A stretch of DNA of 64,000 bases from Dendrolimus kikuchii. Taxonomy: Eukaryota; Arthropoda; Insecta; Lepidoptera; Lasiocampidae. Below are positions 1-10,168 of this stretch, piece by piece (position 1 is the stretch's first letter; each line of letters opens with the position of its first letter). The stretch is taken from the NCBI GenBank assembly GCA_019925095.2, contig CM034411.1:5061501-5125500 (forward strand), written 5' to 3'. A model generated the notes under the pieces. The model did not search any database, was not told where the DNA came from, and saw only the letters and a program-made list of their open reading frames with translations. The position numbers and the translations under genes are program-made.

Positions 1-840
1 TATGATATCTTAAGTATTACTTGAACATTCAAATCGTGGATATAAAACTAATTACAAATTTCATTAATACCTGTCACCAGGTAAGTAAAATTTCTCATTT
101 ATAAAGAAGATCGAAAAAAATCGAAATCCAGCGGCATTTATAAAAACTACCCACATCTGTTTCAAATTGTGAGGATCCAACAGATATTCAATTAACAATA
201 TCTCTGATTATAAACTATTTCAGTCCCGACCTACCTTAAACATAATCTCGAAATATATCCTATGATATGAGGGGGACCAATAACTATCGTCACCCCATAA
301 CGCAGTCGGCCTTAACCTATATACCCTAAGTCATTATTAATGCACTGGTAAATTTTAACCACATTAGTTAGTGTGCAGTAATGCCCCTGCTACACCAGCG
401 TTAGTGTTTAGTGACTGTGCTCAAATGCGTCTTACTTGTGGCGTTAAAAAATAACGAATTAACGACTAGCTACATTAGTGCATATCAGTCTCGGAATGAC
501 TGGTTTATCCTAGATTTGACCAATACCCTTCGACAAAAGCTGAAAAAATTCCAATTTCGGCCTTTGACTAAAGTATTTTTTAGTCAAACCTAGAAGTACC
601 TAACTTATTAGTCAAACAAAAAAAAAATCTGTTTCGGGCTTTGTCTAGTCGATCCTAGAAGCGACTAAGGCAGACACGGTCAGACGGCAATTCGTACTGC
701 ACTTGTTACATGTTTAATGACTGTATAAATTAGTCTTTCCTAGGTTAGACCAAAATTAGTTAGTCTAGGGCAAAAAAACGTCATTCACTTGGACTTTGAC
801 TAAGAGTTTATGCCAGTCTCGACTTCGACTATAATATATA
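1..840. other. AT-rich stretch without a gene
   Basis: No coding region or known repeat is recognisable. The right half (about 470-835) is rich in short inverted repeats built on TAGTC and GACTA. The clearest is a hairpin at 563-588 with stem TTTGACTAAA against TTTAGTCAAA. This could be a decayed foldback element, but no clear ends are visible. Confidence 0.5.
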
Positions 841-843
841 TAC

Positions 844-891
844 TTTTTTTTATTGCAGGAGTTCAGCAGACAGGCAGACGGTCCACTTGAT
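844..891 (-). repeat. SINE-like family S1, 3'-end fragment
   Basis: A T-run followed by TATTGCAGGAGTTCAGCAGA is the reverse complement of the A-tailed 3' end of the S1 repeat described at 24527-24846. Only about 48 bp are present. It faces a second fragment at 1263-1399 in inverted orientation, and about 370 bp of unassigned sequence lie between them. Confidence 0.75.
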
Positions 892-1262
892 AATAGTACA
901 TTATGGTACTAGTGTGTAACATTGGTGATTACCGCCGAGGCGCCATTGGGACTCGAGCCGTAGGCGAGGGTCTTAAGAGAGCCGAGGACGGTAATCATCA
1001 TTACACACGTGTATCTTACGACGTTTTTCAACACACTTGTGAATAAAATAACAACAAAAACTCATTTTATTTAGTAGATAAAAAAAAATTATATATGAGT
1101 GAAAGTTTTATTTATTAAACACGTGCGAGTTAAAATTATCTATTTAAATAAGAAGTTGCATGAAATGAGCAAGCAATAGGAACATTAATTTATTTGTTCT
1201 ATAGGACACGATCTTTTTTTTTTGAATAAAAACTTTTTTAAGAACAAAGCAACTCAACCAGC

Positions 1263-1399
1263 GCGCTTTTCAGCAGCGCATTTGTAGCACCTTTGGTGTT
1301 GCAAATGTCCATAGGCGATGGTAACCCTTTCCATCAAGTGGGCCGTCTGCCTGTCCGCTGAACTCCTGCAATAAAAAAAAAAAAAAAAAAAAAAAAAAA
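1263..1399 (+). repeat. SINE-like family S1, 3' half
   Basis: It matches the last 130 bp of the S1 family, from CAGCAGCGCATTTGTAGCAC through CCATAGGCGATGG to the tail CTCCTGCAATAAAA and a long A-run. The 5' half is missing. Confidence 0.85.
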
Positions 1400-1540
1400 C
1401 CAATAAAATTTAAAAAAAAATCTATAACTCACTAGTGAGTTATAATGTTTTTTACTCACAGTTTGATAATGGGTGTCATTCTGTGCCTAATTGCGGTGAC
1501 CATAGAGCCACTTTATGAGCAAGTGTGTTGAAAAAATTAT

Positions 1541-1685
1541 TTACCATCGCCTATGGACACTTGCAACACCAAAGGTGCTGCAAATAAGCTGCTGCTCTCT
1601 TAAGGAAGACTGGAACCTGGTCACTAATGCCGAAACACTACTCAAGGTTGTTATGGTGGCATACTCTAGACCAGGGACCAGTGCC
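1541..1685 (-). repeat. SINE-like family S1, central fragment
   Basis: Reverse-orientation S1 core: CCATCGCCTATGGACA, then CACCAAAGGTGCTGC, CTCTCTTAAGG and CAAGGTTGTTATGG. Both ends are missing. It lies directly against repeat W at 1690. Confidence 0.8.
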
Positions 1686-1689
1686 GTAA

Positions 1690-2068
1690 ATAGCCCTTTA
1701 TGAGCCGCATGCGAGCTTTTATAACTGCGCCCTTGTTTTTTTTATATATTATAGGTACCCTTGCTAGAGCAATGCTATGTATAGGCCTACTTTATTTCAT
1801 TCAGGGTGATAATATAGCGCACGAGGATCTTGGTGTTGGTGGGCCAATTATCTAATATTATGGAAGAAAAATCTATTTTTTTAAAGAACCAGAACACAAA
1901 TACGCTCGTGCGCTGCCAAAAAAAATGAGCGCGATGATTTGTCTAATTTAACAGACGTTTTTGATGATACTGGCATGTAGGTATTATGTGTTGGAATCGA
2001 GCCCTAGGGGCGCAGCGAGAACTTATCAGGAGCAAACCGAAAAAATAATAGTCCTGCCTGGTCTGGCC
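1690..2068 (+). repeat. Unclassified interspersed repeat W, copy 1
   Basis: This stretch has a second, inverted copy at 41641-42480. Shared blocks include CTGCGCCCTTG, GGTACCCTTGCTAGAGCAATG, CTTGGTGTTGGTGG, TGGAAGAAAAATC and ACTTATCAGGAGCA in the same order. Copy 1 is uninterrupted where copy 2 carries a LINE tail, so it shows the empty site. No terminal repeats or coding domain can be assigned, and the class is unknown. Confidence 0.65.
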
Positions 2069-2144
2069 ATTCTTGCGCCCCCCGGAGTCTACGCCCTGTG
2101 CCTGGGCAACAGTGGCACCGCCCTATTTAGGGTTTGCGAGGGAC

Positions 2145-2262
2145 GGTAACCATCCAGTCAGGCAAATACCCTGCCACCTGGCTGTGTGTTGTTTTGTCGC
2201 CCCTTACAACAAGCAGGCTGGAAGCAGGAAATTGTATTCTTTCCCGTTCCTGCACGGATGAT
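2145..2262 (-). repeat. SINE-like family S1, 5' part
   Basis: It contains the reverse complement of the S1 5' end: CATCCAGTCAGGCAAAT, CACCTGGCTGTG, a diverged CTTACAACAAGCAGGC segment, then GGAAATTGTATTCTTTC and CGTTCCTGCACGGAT. It is joined directly to repeat W. Confidence 0.8.
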
Positions 2263-3030
2263 GATACATAAGTAATCTATCAATGTTTAACATGAATAGA
2301 ACAAAATTATATTTTAGTTATATGTCTTTTTTTCTTAGGTGTAACCATACATTACGTAATTTATGGATGACCCCTTAGCCTAAGACTAATCGTTTCACGC
2401 CCTTATTCTATGAGAGCGTGGTATCGCACCTATCGAACGGGCCTTAAAAACTGTAATCAAGACAATATTTCCAGCATGGCTCAACATCTGTGAAGTGGTT
2501 AAAATAGACGATTAAAATTATGTGACAGTCTTTAAATGTCGTTCTAAAGAACAGTATAAATAAACAAATCCAAACGAAGTCGCAGGTAAACCAATAATAT
2601 CTTAATAGTTTAAAAGTGTACTAAATAAGGCGCGGCATACACGATTACACTATAATTAAATTCCGCAGCCTTCCTTCAAGCGACGAGTATTTGATAAATT
2701 TATAAATATTACGCCCACCCCTGTGTACTTGTATGTAGCGGCATAGTTTTCTTACAAAGCGAGTCCGTAATTTGGAGCACACATTTTCCTTCCGAACACG
2801 TATATTTATGTACATGTACATCGTACATGTACCACCGTACAAGGCATGGTACGGTACACACATACATACACGTGCAATTTAAGATGAATAATTATGTGGC
2901 AGCGCCGCCTTGCTACCGTGTGGAAACGACTATGGATTTATATGGATATACCTCTTTCATATTATATTTATTGGTGTATTCCTTAAAGGTATTGTACAAT
3001 ATTGAGGATCAGCAGTGGTCCAGTGTTTGT
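2263..3030. other. No recognisable gene or repeat
   Basis: Mostly AT-rich unique-looking sequence. A palindromic TGTACATGTACATCGTACATGTA cluster lies near 2810-2830. A short plus-strand frame (2827-3093) has no recognisable domain and is treated as chance. Confidence 0.5.
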
Positions 3031-3036
3031 ATTGCA

Positions 3037-3500
3037 TTGTGGCGACCGAGCGTAGAACTTTCTGGCAGTCTAAGCCAGTCTCAAGTCTTTTAGAAAAAGG
3101 TAGAAAGAAGTTTCGGAAGGAAAAAACAAGGATAGATATATTTTAGAAAGGGATAGATGATGAACAAAAGAATAATGACATAAAAATCTAAATTCTAGAA
3201 TAGAAGGTTCAAAAATGAAAAGACAGAGATAGATAGATGTTTAGAAAGGGATAGGCAGTAAATAAAAGAATAACAAAAAGAAGATCGAAATTATGGATTC
3301 CAGAAGATTCTTCCGGGTATATAAGCAGCGTAAGGCGCACCTACCGAGGACCGAGTTGTAAAAAAGTTTAATAGAAGACAGTGACGAGTTCAGTGAAGAG
3401 TTTAGTGATGAGTTTAGTTAAAAGTTTAGTGGGCAATTGAGTGAAGAAGGAGTTTAGCATAGTTTAAAAGGAGATCCAGAAGAGAGCTACGCGCAGAACA
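3037..3500 (+). promoter_or_regulatory. Candidate promoter, possibly a degraded LTR
   Basis: A strong TATA-like element, GGGTATATAAGCAGCG, lies at about 3317-3332. A CAGT initiator-like word follows about 70 bp downstream, and then imperfect repeats of GAGTTTAGT from about 3385 to 3470. The left edge begins TGTGGCGACC, a form typical of LTR starts. No matching target duplication or polyadenylation signal was found, so the LTR reading is an inference. It could also be a host promoter. Confidence 0.35.
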
Positions 3501-3519
3501 ACAGGGGAAAGAAAGAAAG

Positions 3520-3690
3520 AAAATAATGTTTATTTAGAGTTATTTAAAATTATTAAAGTATACATAAGCAGTTTAATAAAACCCAAAACTTAACTAACCC
3601 TAAACAGGCCCTAACTCAGCAAATGCTGGATGATAACAACCAACGCTGGTCTTCCCTTAGTGCCAGGCAGTAACGTCACCTTCACAGAAG
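3520..3690 (-). mobile_element. LINE 3' UTR fragment with (CTTT)n tail
   Basis: GAAAGAAAGAAAATAATGTTT at the left edge is the reverse complement of a LINE tail (ATAAAT then TTTCTTTC). The body shares GCCCTAACTCAGCAAA and CAACGCTGGTCTTCC with 43505-43690 and, in the other orientation, with 57880-58065. This defines a LINE 3' UTR family ending in a CTTT run. No coding part is present here. Confidence 0.6.
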
Positions 3691-3699
3691 AAAAAATAA

Positions 3700-4155
3700 C
3701 TAATGAACATGTAATATTATTTATAATTAGAACACCATGAAACAAAGAATAGACATATTTTGAATAATTTAATATAAGTGCATAAATCTAGTTTTTTATA
3801 AAATAATAATTAAAAATAAAAACCAAAGACATTGAAACTAAAATACATTATGTAGCAGATCACTGCCAACGGGGAGCATGCCCAGAAGGCTGGCTGCATT
3901 GCCACGCTGTATGGCAATACTTATTTGTTGTGCAAAATATGAGCCAGCCTTCTGATCATGGGTAGTGTCAAAGAGTTTCTTACATATGTCTTTAAAGAAA
4001 CTCTTTGCCGACGGACCCCACGGGCCTAATGTTTCAACCCCAAACGGCACAAATATGTAACCCCTTCCTAAGGCTCCATATTTGCGCCGTTTGACGTCCT
4101 CAGCTGAAGCGGCAGCGTTGCTAGCCCCTGACTCGGTCATTGGAAGATAGTGCAT
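3700..4155 (-). pseudogene. LINE-c C-terminal coding fragment with 3' UTR
   Basis: A 105-codon open frame (4155 down to 3838) encodes a segment with VPFGVETLGPWGPSA, then IAIQRGNAASLLG and a stop. Six other fragments in this window carry the same protein. The copy at 27744-28064 is flanked by a target duplication, so I read the family as a LINE, and this part as the end of its ORF downstream of the polymerase. The first Met is arbitrary because the 5' end is truncated. The AT-rich 3' UTR runs down to about 3700. It is the longest copy in the window and has no stop in this stretch. The clade is not identified. Confidence 0.7.
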
Positions 4156-4465
4156 AATATGTTATGTAATAATTATTGAAATTTGAAAATAATTATTTTG
4201 AAAAATAATAATAGATACGTTACGAACAAAAAGAAATGAAATGAAATAGAACTATAACTATGAACAAGACTCAACTAGGCTTACTAAAAGGCGCTTGTAT
4301 CAAGGGGGTGGTCTTCGCAATATCGGCGACGGTGTTGTGAGTGAGACATCTTATCGTCGGGACAGTGCATCGTTAGTTGTGGAAGTAGTGGCAACCCTGT
4401 GGAGAAGAATCACGTACGGCTGTGAAAGTTATTAAAATCATTTAGTTACAAAAACTGGTGTTTTC
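4156..4465. other. No recognisable gene
   Basis: AT-rich to about 4270, then a moderately GC-rich part (4300-4430) with several CpG. No open frame of note and no repeat match elsewhere in the window. Confidence 0.5.
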
Positions 4466-4779
4466 GTTTTTTTTTTATTGCTGGAGTTCAGCAGACAGGC
4501 AGACGGCCCACTTGATGGAAAGCGGTTACCATCGCCTATGGACATTTGCAACAGCAAAGTTGCTACAAATGCGCTGCTGCTCTCTTAAAGGAAACTGGAA
4601 CCTGGTCACTAATGCCGGAAGACAACTCAAGGTTGTTATGGCGACATACTTTAGACCAGGGGTGGTAGCAATCCAGTCAGGCAAATGCCCTACCACCTGG
4701 CTGTGGGTTGTTAAGTCGCCTCTTACGACAGGCCGCCCGGCCGCAGGAAATTGTATTCTTTCTCCGTTCCTGCACGGAT
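4466..4779 (-). mobile_element. SINE-like family S1, near full length
   Basis: A full copy in reverse: T-run, TATTGCTGGAGTTCAGCAGA, CCATCGCCTATGG, CTCTCTTAAAGG, CACCTGGCTGTGG, CTTACGACAGGCCGCC, and the 5' terminus CGTTCCTGCACGGAT. About 300 bp without the tail. No clear target duplication is visible. The open frames across it on both strands are not real genes. Confidence 0.9.
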
Positions 4780-5450
4780 AAAATCTTCTTATCCTTAGTG
4801 CGTACCTCCGCTCGCGCATTACTGTATGTAAAACAACTCTTTAAAGATATAAAAACATCTCATTGACTCAATATATAGGCCGAAGAAAGATATACAATAC
4901 ATAAATGAGAGGATTAAAGAATATAACTATTAGTTATACCATTTTTTTTTAATATAACTTAAAATCTGATTTGGCATTGCCAGATTACACGACCTCATTT
5001 TTACAGATCTACCTTGGTTTCGGCGATTAATTTGATATACGTGGATTTTAGGTTGTTAGAAAAATGTCAACAGCGATGCGTTTTCAAGAAGACTTTTTTT
5101 TGTGTTCCCACTCTCAAGACAATAATTTTTACGACATTTTAGTGTCACCACTCTAGGAAGACGTGCATTGCACAATAGTGTTGCCATTTGAATAATAGTT
5201 TAGTGCCACCTCGCGACACCTTGTCAAAGACAGTTACATGTTATATAAAATCCTTTGTTTTCTAGGATAAATGTAGCTTAAAGCAGATATTAGGACAATC
5301 ATTTTCGTCTCTCGATTTGTTCGAATCAACCAAGGTGATTCATATAAACATAAACTTGAATAAATCCATCTCATTGAATACTTTTGTGTCCTTTTAGTTA
5401 TATGTTTTTCAATCAAATTGAATCAATTTACTTGATCTGTTTAATATTAT
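4780..5450. other. No recognisable gene
   Basis: AT-rich sequence with a slightly repetitive stretch around 5040-5215 (several TAGTGCCACC/TAGTGTCACC words). No domain or repeat match was seen. Confidence 0.5.
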
Positions 5451-5553
5451 CCGTGCAGGGACGGAGAAATAATACAATTTCCTGCGGCCGGGTGGCCTGT
5501 CGTAAGAAGCGACAAAACAACCGGCAGCCAGGTGGTAGGGCATTTCCCCCGCC
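5451..5553 (+). repeat. SINE-like family S1, 5' end
   Basis: Starts CCGTGCAGGGACGGAGAAA and continues through CCTGCGGCCGGG and CAGGTGGTAGGGCATTT, then breaks off. It is joined to a LINE tail at about 5560. Confidence 0.8.
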
Positions 5554-5559
5554 TTAAAA

Positions 5560-5712
5560 AAAAAAGCATAATTGCGGGCACAGCTAGCAGGTTACACCAA
5601 ACAAAAATGTATTGGGACTAGTTGCACATTGCTGCATAGAATAATTAATTTAATGTAAAATATATGTTAATTAAATGCTTCAATAAAGAACCGACTGACT
5701 GACTGACTGGCT
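5560..5712 (+). repeat. LINE 3' UTR with (GACT)n tail
   Basis: Ends TTCAATAAAGAACC followed by four GACT units. An AATAAA signal plus a tetranucleotide tail is typical of a 5'-truncated LINE end. No coding sequence was identified. Confidence 0.5.
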
Positions 5713-5869
5713 GATGGATATTTATTAATTTTATTTTTTAAGGTTTAATTTAATAATAACATTGTCCGTGTAAAATTTCTTGTAATTCACATATATATGT
5801 TATTTTCTAGTTTTTTACATTTTTCTTATAAAATATGTACATACATTAATTAATAAAAAAAAACCTGAT

Positions 5870-6258
5870 CTCCGCCGGCAGTAGGGCCCAGGGTCTAGGC
5901 TACCTGTGGTTAAGGCTCCGGACATAGGAACCTCCTCACAATACTGTGTCCAACAAAGCTGCCTTCTGCATCCAACCCTTCACCCAAATACCAAACGAGA
6001 GCCTTTTAAGGTGGCGGTCAAGGCTCTTCGCTATTAGTCCATTCACTGACACCACTATCAGTACTATGATTGTAGACTCCAGGTTCCTACATGGCGGTAA
6101 CCTTATGAGCACGATACTTTATTTGTTTATCTTTCTCGGCATTCATGAGGTTACCAACATGGAAAATGGCGACATCTACAATTATAGCACGTCTTGCGGA
6201 CAATCAACTATCACAATATCAGGCTTGTTAGTAACAATAGTCCTGTCTGTGATCATTA
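5870..6258 (-). pseudogene. LINE C-terminal nuclease-region remnant
   Basis: Read on the minus strand from 6258, the sequence gives TDRTIVTNKPDIVIVD, then, after a frameshift, AIIVDV, KYRAHKV and a stop. After another shift it gives ESTIIVLIVVSVNGLIAKSL followed by LDRHLKRLSFG. The KPD...D pattern and the following block resemble the C-terminal restriction-enzyme-like endonuclease region of one group of invertebrate LINEs. At least two frameshifts and two stops show it is dead. The 120-codon plus-strand frame over the same stretch is a shadow. The exact clade is not determined. Confidence 0.6.
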
Positions 6259-6260
6259 TT

Positions 6261-6950
6261 ATTATAAGATTGCAAATGACAATTAGAATTATTATAGAAA
6301 CAAAATAAATATAATAAAGTCGCTACATAATAACACTCTTATAATAAAATGAAACGTTACACCCGCGCTCTGTCCCGCTCACGCGGTATATAGCGTCATG
6401 TTATATAGCGTATGACACTCCCTGTTAACGTAGCTTTCTAACAGTAAAAGAATTTGAAAAATCGGTTTATTAAATCCAGAGATTACCCCCTACGTCACAA
6501 ACTTAGAAACTTTACCTCTTTATAATATTATTAATTATTTAATTAATTAAGATAGATTATTATAGTATAGATAAGAAATCTGAACTTTATATAAATATAA
6601 AGTTTAAGATAATTAAAAAAAAAAACCGAGGGTGAATCCACAATATCCTACCACCTCCTCAAGAAGGGTACCCTAAGAAAACACATACTACACTTATTTA
6701 TCTACGGGGCCCGACTCTTTATGAAAGGAATGATTAATGTCTGCCGGCATTAGGGCTCGCTAACGAACGCCCCCTTGGCACCCGGTGGCCCCCGAAGCCC
6801 CCAACCCCCTCGTGCCCCCACGAACTCCCCTATAATTATTACGCACTTATAAGAGTTTTAAGATTACCCTTAAGATTATGGCCAGTGTTGTGTTTAAACT
6901 GCCTTACGGTCAAAATTGTAAATAAAATACAGACTAACTAACTCTTTAAT
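6261..6950. other. No gene; C-rich patch at 6765-6835
   Basis: AT-rich to about 6640. A C-rich run with several CCCCC blocks lies at about 6765-6835 just downstream of CTGCCGGCATTAGGGC. A similar CGCCGGCAGTAGGGC word occurs at 5873, so this may be a further scrap of the same LINE as 5870-6258. No open frame is supported. Confidence 0.45.
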
Positions 6951-6951
6951 G

Positions 6952-7570
6952 TAAGGATGCCACGAAAATTCGGCTTCTATCCGGTATTCGGCCACTGTTT
7001 TAACGATTCGGTATTCGCCCACTGTTTAACTATTCATTATTCGACCAAGTATTGTATACTATTTGGGCGAATACCGAATATCAAATGGTGAAAAAAAGAC
7101 GCATACATTACTCATTAAATCCGTGCAGGAACGGAGAAAGAATACAATTTCCTGCGGCCGGGCGGCCTGTCGTAAGAGGCGACAAAACAACTCACAGCCA
7201 GGTGGTAGGGTGTTTGCCCCACTGGACGGCTACCACCCGTGGTCTAAAGCCATAACAACCTTGAGTTGTGTTCCGGCATTAGCGGCCAGGTTGCAAATGT
7301 CCATAGGCGATGGTAACCGCTTCCCATCAAGTGGACCGTCTGCCTGTCTGATGAACTCCTACAATAAAAATAAAAATAAAGTTTAAAAAAAACTCATAAA
7401 TGTAAAGATACATTTCATCATATTTTACAAATTATTTATAGTTAAACAATGTTTTAACTAGTGAAGCCACGAATATTCGGCTTGGCCGAACACTGTGTAG
7501 TGTTAGAATACCGAATAGTTGGAAAAAGTGGCCGAATACCGAGAGAAGCCGAATGTTCGTGGCATCTCTA
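6952..7570. mobile_element. hAT-like non-autonomous element, split by a SINE
   Basis: The left end TAAGGATGCCACGAA... and the right end ...TTCGTGGCATCTCTA are inverted repeats of about 40 bp that both carry ATTCGGCTT and CGGTATTCGGCCACT-type segments. The AGATGCC-type terminus recalls hAT elements. The 8-bp flanks (CTTTAATG and ATTTACAC) match poorly, so the target duplication has decayed or the ends are slightly misplaced. The interior is interrupted at 7121-7391 by an S1 copy. Without it the element would be about 340 bp. No transposase is encoded. Confidence 0.65.
7121..7391 (+). mobile_element. SINE-like family S1 nested in a hAT-like element
   Basis: Starts CCGTGCAGGAACGG and ends CTACAATAAAAATAAAAATAAA. 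It is flanked by ACTCATTAAAT (7110-7120) and ACTCATAAAT (7392-7401), a near-perfect 10-11 bp target duplication. That duplication, with the A-rich tail, shows that S1 moves by retrotransposition in this orientation. The middle has an internal deletion between GGCCAGGTT and GCAAATGTCC compared with the 24.5-kb copy. Confidence 0.85.
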
Positions 7571-7975
7571 ATTTACACCATTACAAAAAACTTACAAAAT
7601 AGTTCTATTCTAATTGTATTGTCTTATTGTATTATATTGTATTATGTATTGTATAGTTGGTCTTGCCGCTAAAAAGCGTTTTCTACCAGACAGCCTTTGG
7701 TCATAGTGATATATTTATTTAATTATTATATGACTAATAATTAGTATTATATTTCAAAATAGTCTTACTGATTATTTAAGTACCTAAGTCACAAATCTAC
7801 TCTGAAAGTAGTGTATTCTTTTATGCAAATCAATTAGTTTAGAATAATTACTATTTTTATGAATTAAATTTGTTTATGCCTAACTAGCTAAACATGATGC
7901 ATCTAAACTTTTAAACAACTATGCCCACTCATGTTTTAAAAAAATAAATCATCTTTGTCCATGTGCTTACTTTTG
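7571..7975. other. No recognisable gene
   Basis: AT-rich. A short TTGTATT-rich run lies at 7600-7650. Nothing else can be assigned. Confidence 0.5.
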
Positions 7976-7977
7976 AG

Positions 7978-8168
7978 TAGTGGCCCCGGCAGACGTTGCT
8001 CTGCCTTAAAAAAAATGTAGAACCTAATTATTTACATTAAATATAGCCTATGTTACTCAAGGATAATGCGCAGCATTCTAATGGAGAAAAAAATTTGAAA
8101 TCGGTCTAGTAGTTTTTGTGTTTATTCGTTACAAACATACAAATCTTTCCTCTTTATAATATTAGTAT
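7978..8168 (+). repeat. Lepidopteran repeat H (Helitron-like?), copy
   Basis: Begins TAGTGGCCCCGGCAGACGTTG and ends with TCTTTATAATATTAGTATAG. The middle carries the phrase AAATCGGTCTAGTAG. Starts of the form ACTAGC..GCCC and AT-rich ends with TAATATTAGTA recur across this window. The assignment to non-autonomous Helitrons rests on resemblance and is not proven. Confidence 0.5.
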
Positions 8169-8230
8169 AGGTAAAAACATAGTGCAAAAGTAACAAAGTT
8201 CATAGTGCAAATGTCACAAATTTCATTGTA

Positions 8231-8512
8231 CAGTCGAGTTCATTAACATATAAGCATTGCAAAGGATTCAAAATATTGTAAGAATTAGAATGTTACAAAT
8301 ATCCTTATAATCAAACACATCAATAATTTGAGATTCAAGTTTCAGACTAATTTATAAAAACACAGATTCCGGTCAATAATATGTATATATTACGATCATA
8401 ATTATATGACCAGTGATGGATTCAACAATATTTTGATTTGCTTTGTCAAGAATATTGCAATGCTTATATATTAGTGAACTTTGCAATGCTTATATATTAA
8501 TGAACTCGACTG
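8231..8512. mobile_element. Tc1/mariner-type MITE
   Basis: The left end CAGTCGAGTTCATTAA and the right end TTAATGAACTCGACTG are perfect inverted repeats, flanked by TA on both sides (8229-8230 and 8513-8514). The similarity runs on for about 38 bp through TATAAGCATTGCAAAG. The 282-bp element encodes nothing. At the right side the subterminal block TTGCAATGCTTATATATTA occurs twice in tandem (about 8456-8474 and 8481-8499). The TA duplication and CAGT start fit the Tc1/mariner superfamily. Confidence 0.8.
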
Positions 8513-8548
8513 TACAAATTCGACATAACCAACAGATTTATTATATTA

Positions 8549-8706
8549 CTAGCTGTGCCCGCGACTTCGTCCGCTTGGATTTTTTTCGCGGATCCCTGAA
8601 AAAAAATAGCCTAAGTTACACCTTATAAAAGCTATCTGCCAGTGAAAGTTCCGTCAAAATCGGTCCAGCCGTTTCAAAAATTTGCCGGAATATCCAGACA
8701 GACATT
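8549..8706 (+). repeat. Lepidopteran repeat H, copy
   Basis: Starts TTACTAGCTGTGCCCGCGAC and runs through TTCGTCCGCTTGG, CGCGGATCC and AAAATCGGTCCAGCCGTTTC. This is the most typical form of the family in the window. Confidence 0.6.
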
Positions 8707-8715
8707 TTTTTTATG

Positions 8716-9615
8716 TTAAGTACCGTAAAAATTTTTTTTTGTTTTAAATACCGTATATAATTTCATATGCATTTAATAAAAAAAAGCTGTTATTGACATT
8801 GCAAATAGACACTTCAATTTTATTTATCTGTGTAGACAAAGTTTTAATGCCTTGAATAATCTACGGAACGGCTTTGAAGCAGAAAAAAATCCTATGATAA
8901 CTTAGATCATAAATCATTTTATTGGTAACTTTGATACACGTCAATTGTTTGTATAATTTAACGGTCTTATTCATAGAGAGTTAGAGTAAGTTTGAACGCG
9001 TCTTTAAGAACCATAAAGTTTATTTACCTGCAAACATATAAAATCCACCTCAGCTGTAAGCTCAATCCAAATCCTTAAGGTACACAAGGGAACCGTTCTT
9101 ACCCTCATTAAAGACAACTCGATCCATTCTGCATCCATTTAGCTGTCACCAAAACTAGCGCCTTACAAAAAACTAATCAAGCAAGAATCGACGGATATCG
9201 CTCAGGGTCCGTCCGTCATTGGAGCAGCCGAACCTCAATATAAAGGTGACTGTACACTTGAACTTTATAAACAAAGAAAATTTCTCATACATATATTTTT
9301 TATATTGATATGCAATCCTAGATTGGTTTTTTCACTAAGTGTTTACTAAGTATTATAATTAAATTGAGTTCCGTTTTTAAGTGGTATACAATTGACAGCT
9401 GCATCCGAGATAATCATCTCAGCATGGCTCTACTACTTTGTAAATATATATTACTAGACAATTATTATTATCATTTTGCATCCATCATATGGACATGAAG
9501 TAGAATTGTTGGAAACATAACGCTGTTTGTAATTTTACGTAGACAACGCTGCAAACTAGCGCTTGAATGTATTCGAATTTTCATTATTTAAATTATACTA
9601 TAATAATTATAATTA
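8716..9615. other. No gene; half a foldback element at 8961-9020
   Basis: The block ACGGTCTTATTCATAGAGAG to about 9020 is the left half of the 98-bp foldback family seen complete at 33571-33668. The remainder is AT-rich with no open frame or repeat match. Confidence 0.5.
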
Positions 9616-9619
9616 TAAA

Positions 9620-9865
9620 ATATCAGCTCATTAATGTCCCACTGCTGAGATCGGGCCTCCCATTATAGGGGGAATAGACAGTATACCCGCCACGCTTGTC
9701 CAAGGCGGCTTGGCAGGTTTGACACATCGGCTATCTCGATATGCAGGTTGCATCACGATGTTTTCCTTCACCGTTGTTAGCACATGGTAATTGTAACAAT
9801 ATACACATTAGATCAGAAAACTGACTGGGACGCGTGCGCTACCCATTACGCTACCACGACTAATA
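9620..9865 (-). mobile_element. tRNA-derived SINE (family S3)
   Basis: Read on the minus strand, the right end begins GTCGTGGTAGCGTAATGG. The word TAGCGTAATGG fits the Pol III A-box consensus. The body (GGTTGCATCACGATGTTTTC equivalent, and CCCACTGCTGAGATCGGG at the far end) is shared with 59566-59770. No good B box was found, so the promoter is probably decayed. Confidence 0.65.
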
Positions 9866-9887
9866 GTTTGAATTATACTATACTGCG

Positions 9888-9960
9888 TGGTAATGCAGCC
9901 AGCCTTTTGGACACGCTTTCATCTGGCAGCGATGTAGTATGTAGTCTGTAATATTATTTT
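9888..9960 (+). pseudogene. LINE-c C-terminal scrap
   Basis: GCAGCCAGCCTTTTGGACAC and the following bases match the NAASLLG..P block of the LINE-c family (compare 3838-4155). Only about 70 bp survive. Confidence 0.5.
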
Positions 9961-10168
9961 GATTATTTATTCAGTAACTACCTTTTTAGAAATTTTACAT
10001 TATTTTGAAAATTGTAAATAACGGATTTTTATTTTATTTTTTTATTTTAATCTCTCGTTTCGTTTACGTTTCGGATTATATTTGCAGAATTGCAATCTAT
10101 GATTACAGAAATCTTTGTATATCTGATATAACGAACCCTTAAATAGACGAGTGTGGCAGTAAAAATAC

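Noticed and set aside
844..1399. Inverted S1 fragments at 844 and 1399 as ends of one larger element
   Set aside because: Both are ordinary S1 3'-end pieces with A-tails pointing outward. No shared target duplication surrounds the pair, so two independent insertions or a rearrangement are simpler.
5946..6308. 120-codon plus-strand open frame
   Set aside because: It is the shadow of a minus-strand LINE remnant with recognisable conserved words, and it has no domain of its own.
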